A stretch of 6,172 nt of DNA from a bacterium (GTDB lineage: Bacteria > BMS3Abin14). Of this stretch, positions 5,431-6,172 are shown in pieces; the stretch's first letter is position 1; each line of letters opens with the position of its first letter. Both the position numbers and the translations under genes were made by a program. Under the pieces are notes generated by a model that saw only the letters and a list, made by a program, of their open reading frames with translations, did no database searches and was not told the DNA's origin. The stretch lies in contig JARGFV010000129.1 in the NCBI GenBank assembly GCA_029210545.1, positions 1 through 6,172 of the forward strand, written 5' to 3'.

Positions 5431-6055
5431 AAAACCCCGACACGCTGCCGTGAGCTGTCTTGTTCGGCGCAGTCTGAAAACATCCTCGCTTATCATGGCC
5501 CTCACCCTGATGGCGGGTTGCGCCTCGCCCGGCTTCACCCTCTTCCACCTGGAACCGGCACAGGGCGACGCAGTAGCGGTCGTTCTTGCCGACGGGGCGG
5601 TGACGGTGACGGCAGGTTACCTCGATACAGGTGAGCAGACCGGTTACCTGACCGAAAGGGGCTATGAGCCCCTGGGAAACAGCCTGCGGTCGATCCCCCT
5701 GATGACCTACCTGTTTAAGGTTCAGAATCGATCCACTGAGCCGCTTACCGTGGATCCTGCGGGCATGAGAGTTTCCACTGGTTTCGGGGAGATGCTCAGG
5801 CCTTACAACTACGCCCACTTCTACCTGGCGCTGCCACAGGGCAGCGGGCGGGAAAAGGCCCTTCAGGGTCTGAAAGATGTCATCTATGAGAGACCAGTCC
5901 AGGTCGATCCGAACGGTACCATGGAGAAACTCCTGATGTTCAGGAGGCCGGAAGTCGTGGGTGAGGAAGTGGCCATCCTCGTGAACGGCCTTTACCTGGG
6001 CGGTCGGGGAGTGGAGGGGGTTCTTGCGTTCAGGGCGGTGGATCTGTCGAGGTAA
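5405..6055 (+). CDS. Predicted lipoprotein of unknown function
   Basis: This is a 216-residue protein with a type II (lipoprotein) signal peptide. The N-region is long and basic (Lys/Arg through residue 25). A short hydrophobic stretch, SSLIMALTLMAG, follows at 27-38 and leads to Cys39 in MAGC. The residue after Cys39 is Ala, so outer-membrane sorting is the default expectation in a Gram-negative cell. The mature part has no further membrane segment. It looks beta-rich, with a central FKVQNRSTEPLTVDP stretch (104-118), as in small Ig-like or beta-sandwich lipoproteins, and aromatic residues around PYNYAHFYLAL (133-143). I do not recognise the family. The GTG start is supported by the Shine-Dalgarno at 5392-5399. 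The gene overlaps the aminotransferase gene by 26 bases in another frame and ends 17 bases before a copy of the multi-hairpin repeat. The functional link to the aminotransferase is unknown. Confidence 0.85.
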   Translation: MKQSRSLSEKPRHAAVSCLVRRSLKTSSLIMALTLMAGCASPGFTLFHLEPAQGDAVAVVLADGAVTVTAGYLDTGEQTGYLTERGYEPLGNSLRSIPLMTYLFKVQNRSTEPLTVDPAGMRVSTGFGEMLRPYNYAHFYLALPQGSGREKALQGLKDVIYERPVQVDPNGTMEKLLMFRRPEVVGEEVAILVNGLYLGGRGVEGVLAFRAVDLSR

Positions 6056-6072
6056 TTAACCCAGCCAACAGC

Positions 6073-6155
6073 GATAGAGTCGCAAAAAGTCCAGGCGGGA
6101 CTTTTCGCTCCACGGAAAGGGAAAAGCGTCGTTTTCCCTTTCCTTACAATGACTG
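6073..6155 (+). repeat. Multi-hairpin intergenic repeat, shortened copy 3
   Basis: It begins gatagagtcgc, the same left boundary proposed for copy 2 (3649), although the preceding bases differ. Hairpin 1 (6082-6092/6098-6108) has 10 of 11 pairs and a different loop, aggcg. Hairpin 2 (6114-6125/6132-6143) is identical to that in the other copies. After ttac the sequence appears to lose five bases of hairpin 3, continues as aatgact, and then diverges. Hairpins 3 to 5 are not visible before the window ends. Confidence 0.8.
6082..6108 (+). terminator. Possible terminator formed by hairpin 1 of repeat copy 3
   Basis: An A5 tract, gtcc, a 5-base loop, ggac and a T4 tract follow the lipoprotein stop by about 26 bases. 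The GC part of the stem is only four pairs, so this would be a weak intrinsic terminator, possibly aided by the 12-pair hairpin just beyond it. Position after the operon is the main support. Confidence 0.3.
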
Positions 6156-6172
6156 CTGATAGATCACCAAAG

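Noticed and set aside
1-6172. A CRISPR array as explanation for the repeats.
   Set aside because: The copies are about 160 bases long, kilobases apart and separated by genes, with no regular short repeats and spacers and no cas gene.

Overview
The window looks like chromosomal DNA from a GC-rich Gram-negative bacterium, probably an anaerobe of the former Deltaproteobacteria (Desulfobacterota-like). That placement is inference. It rests on a short cobalamin-dependent methionine synthase without a reactivation domain, a lipobox-bearing lipoprotein, and the style of the intergenic repeats. There are four convincing protein genes in two divergent pairs, and no tRNA, rRNA, CRISPR array or transposase gene.

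Minus-strand pair (3577 down to 208): a methionine synthase (MetH type: homocysteine, methyl-folate, cap and B12 domains) is followed after one base by a LysR-type regulator. The two are almost certainly one transcription unit. Plus-strand pair (4258 to 6055): a PLP-dependent class I/II aminotransferase overlaps by 26 bases a gene for a lipoprotein of unknown function, which has a near-perfect Shine-Dalgarno sequence inside the end of the aminotransferase gene. An amino-acid theme (methionine synthesis, transamination) links the two pairs only loosely.

Intergenic DNA: the most interesting content is a repeated non-coding element present as one complete copy (3646-3806), one copy cut by the window start (1-144), one 25-base fragment (148-172) and one shortened copy (6073 to about 6155). 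The complete copy is about 160 bases and is tiled almost end to end by five hairpins. One stem differs between copies by a paired insertion that keeps it fully complementary. The ends of the complete copy are imperfect inverted repeats, and a 7-base direct repeat lies at its borders. Copies sit past the 3' end of each gene pair and in the divergent gap between them, all in the same orientation. It resembles a MITE-like or REP/ERIC-like multi-stem repeat that depends on transposition functions supplied elsewhere. I do not recognise it as a named family.

The 680-base divergent gap (3578-4257) is a mosaic. It has a 28-base inverted repeat near both edges, the complete multi-hairpin element, an AT-rich patch with possible promoter sequence, and several blocks of degenerate repeats with a 7-base period ending 15 bases before the aminotransferase start codon.
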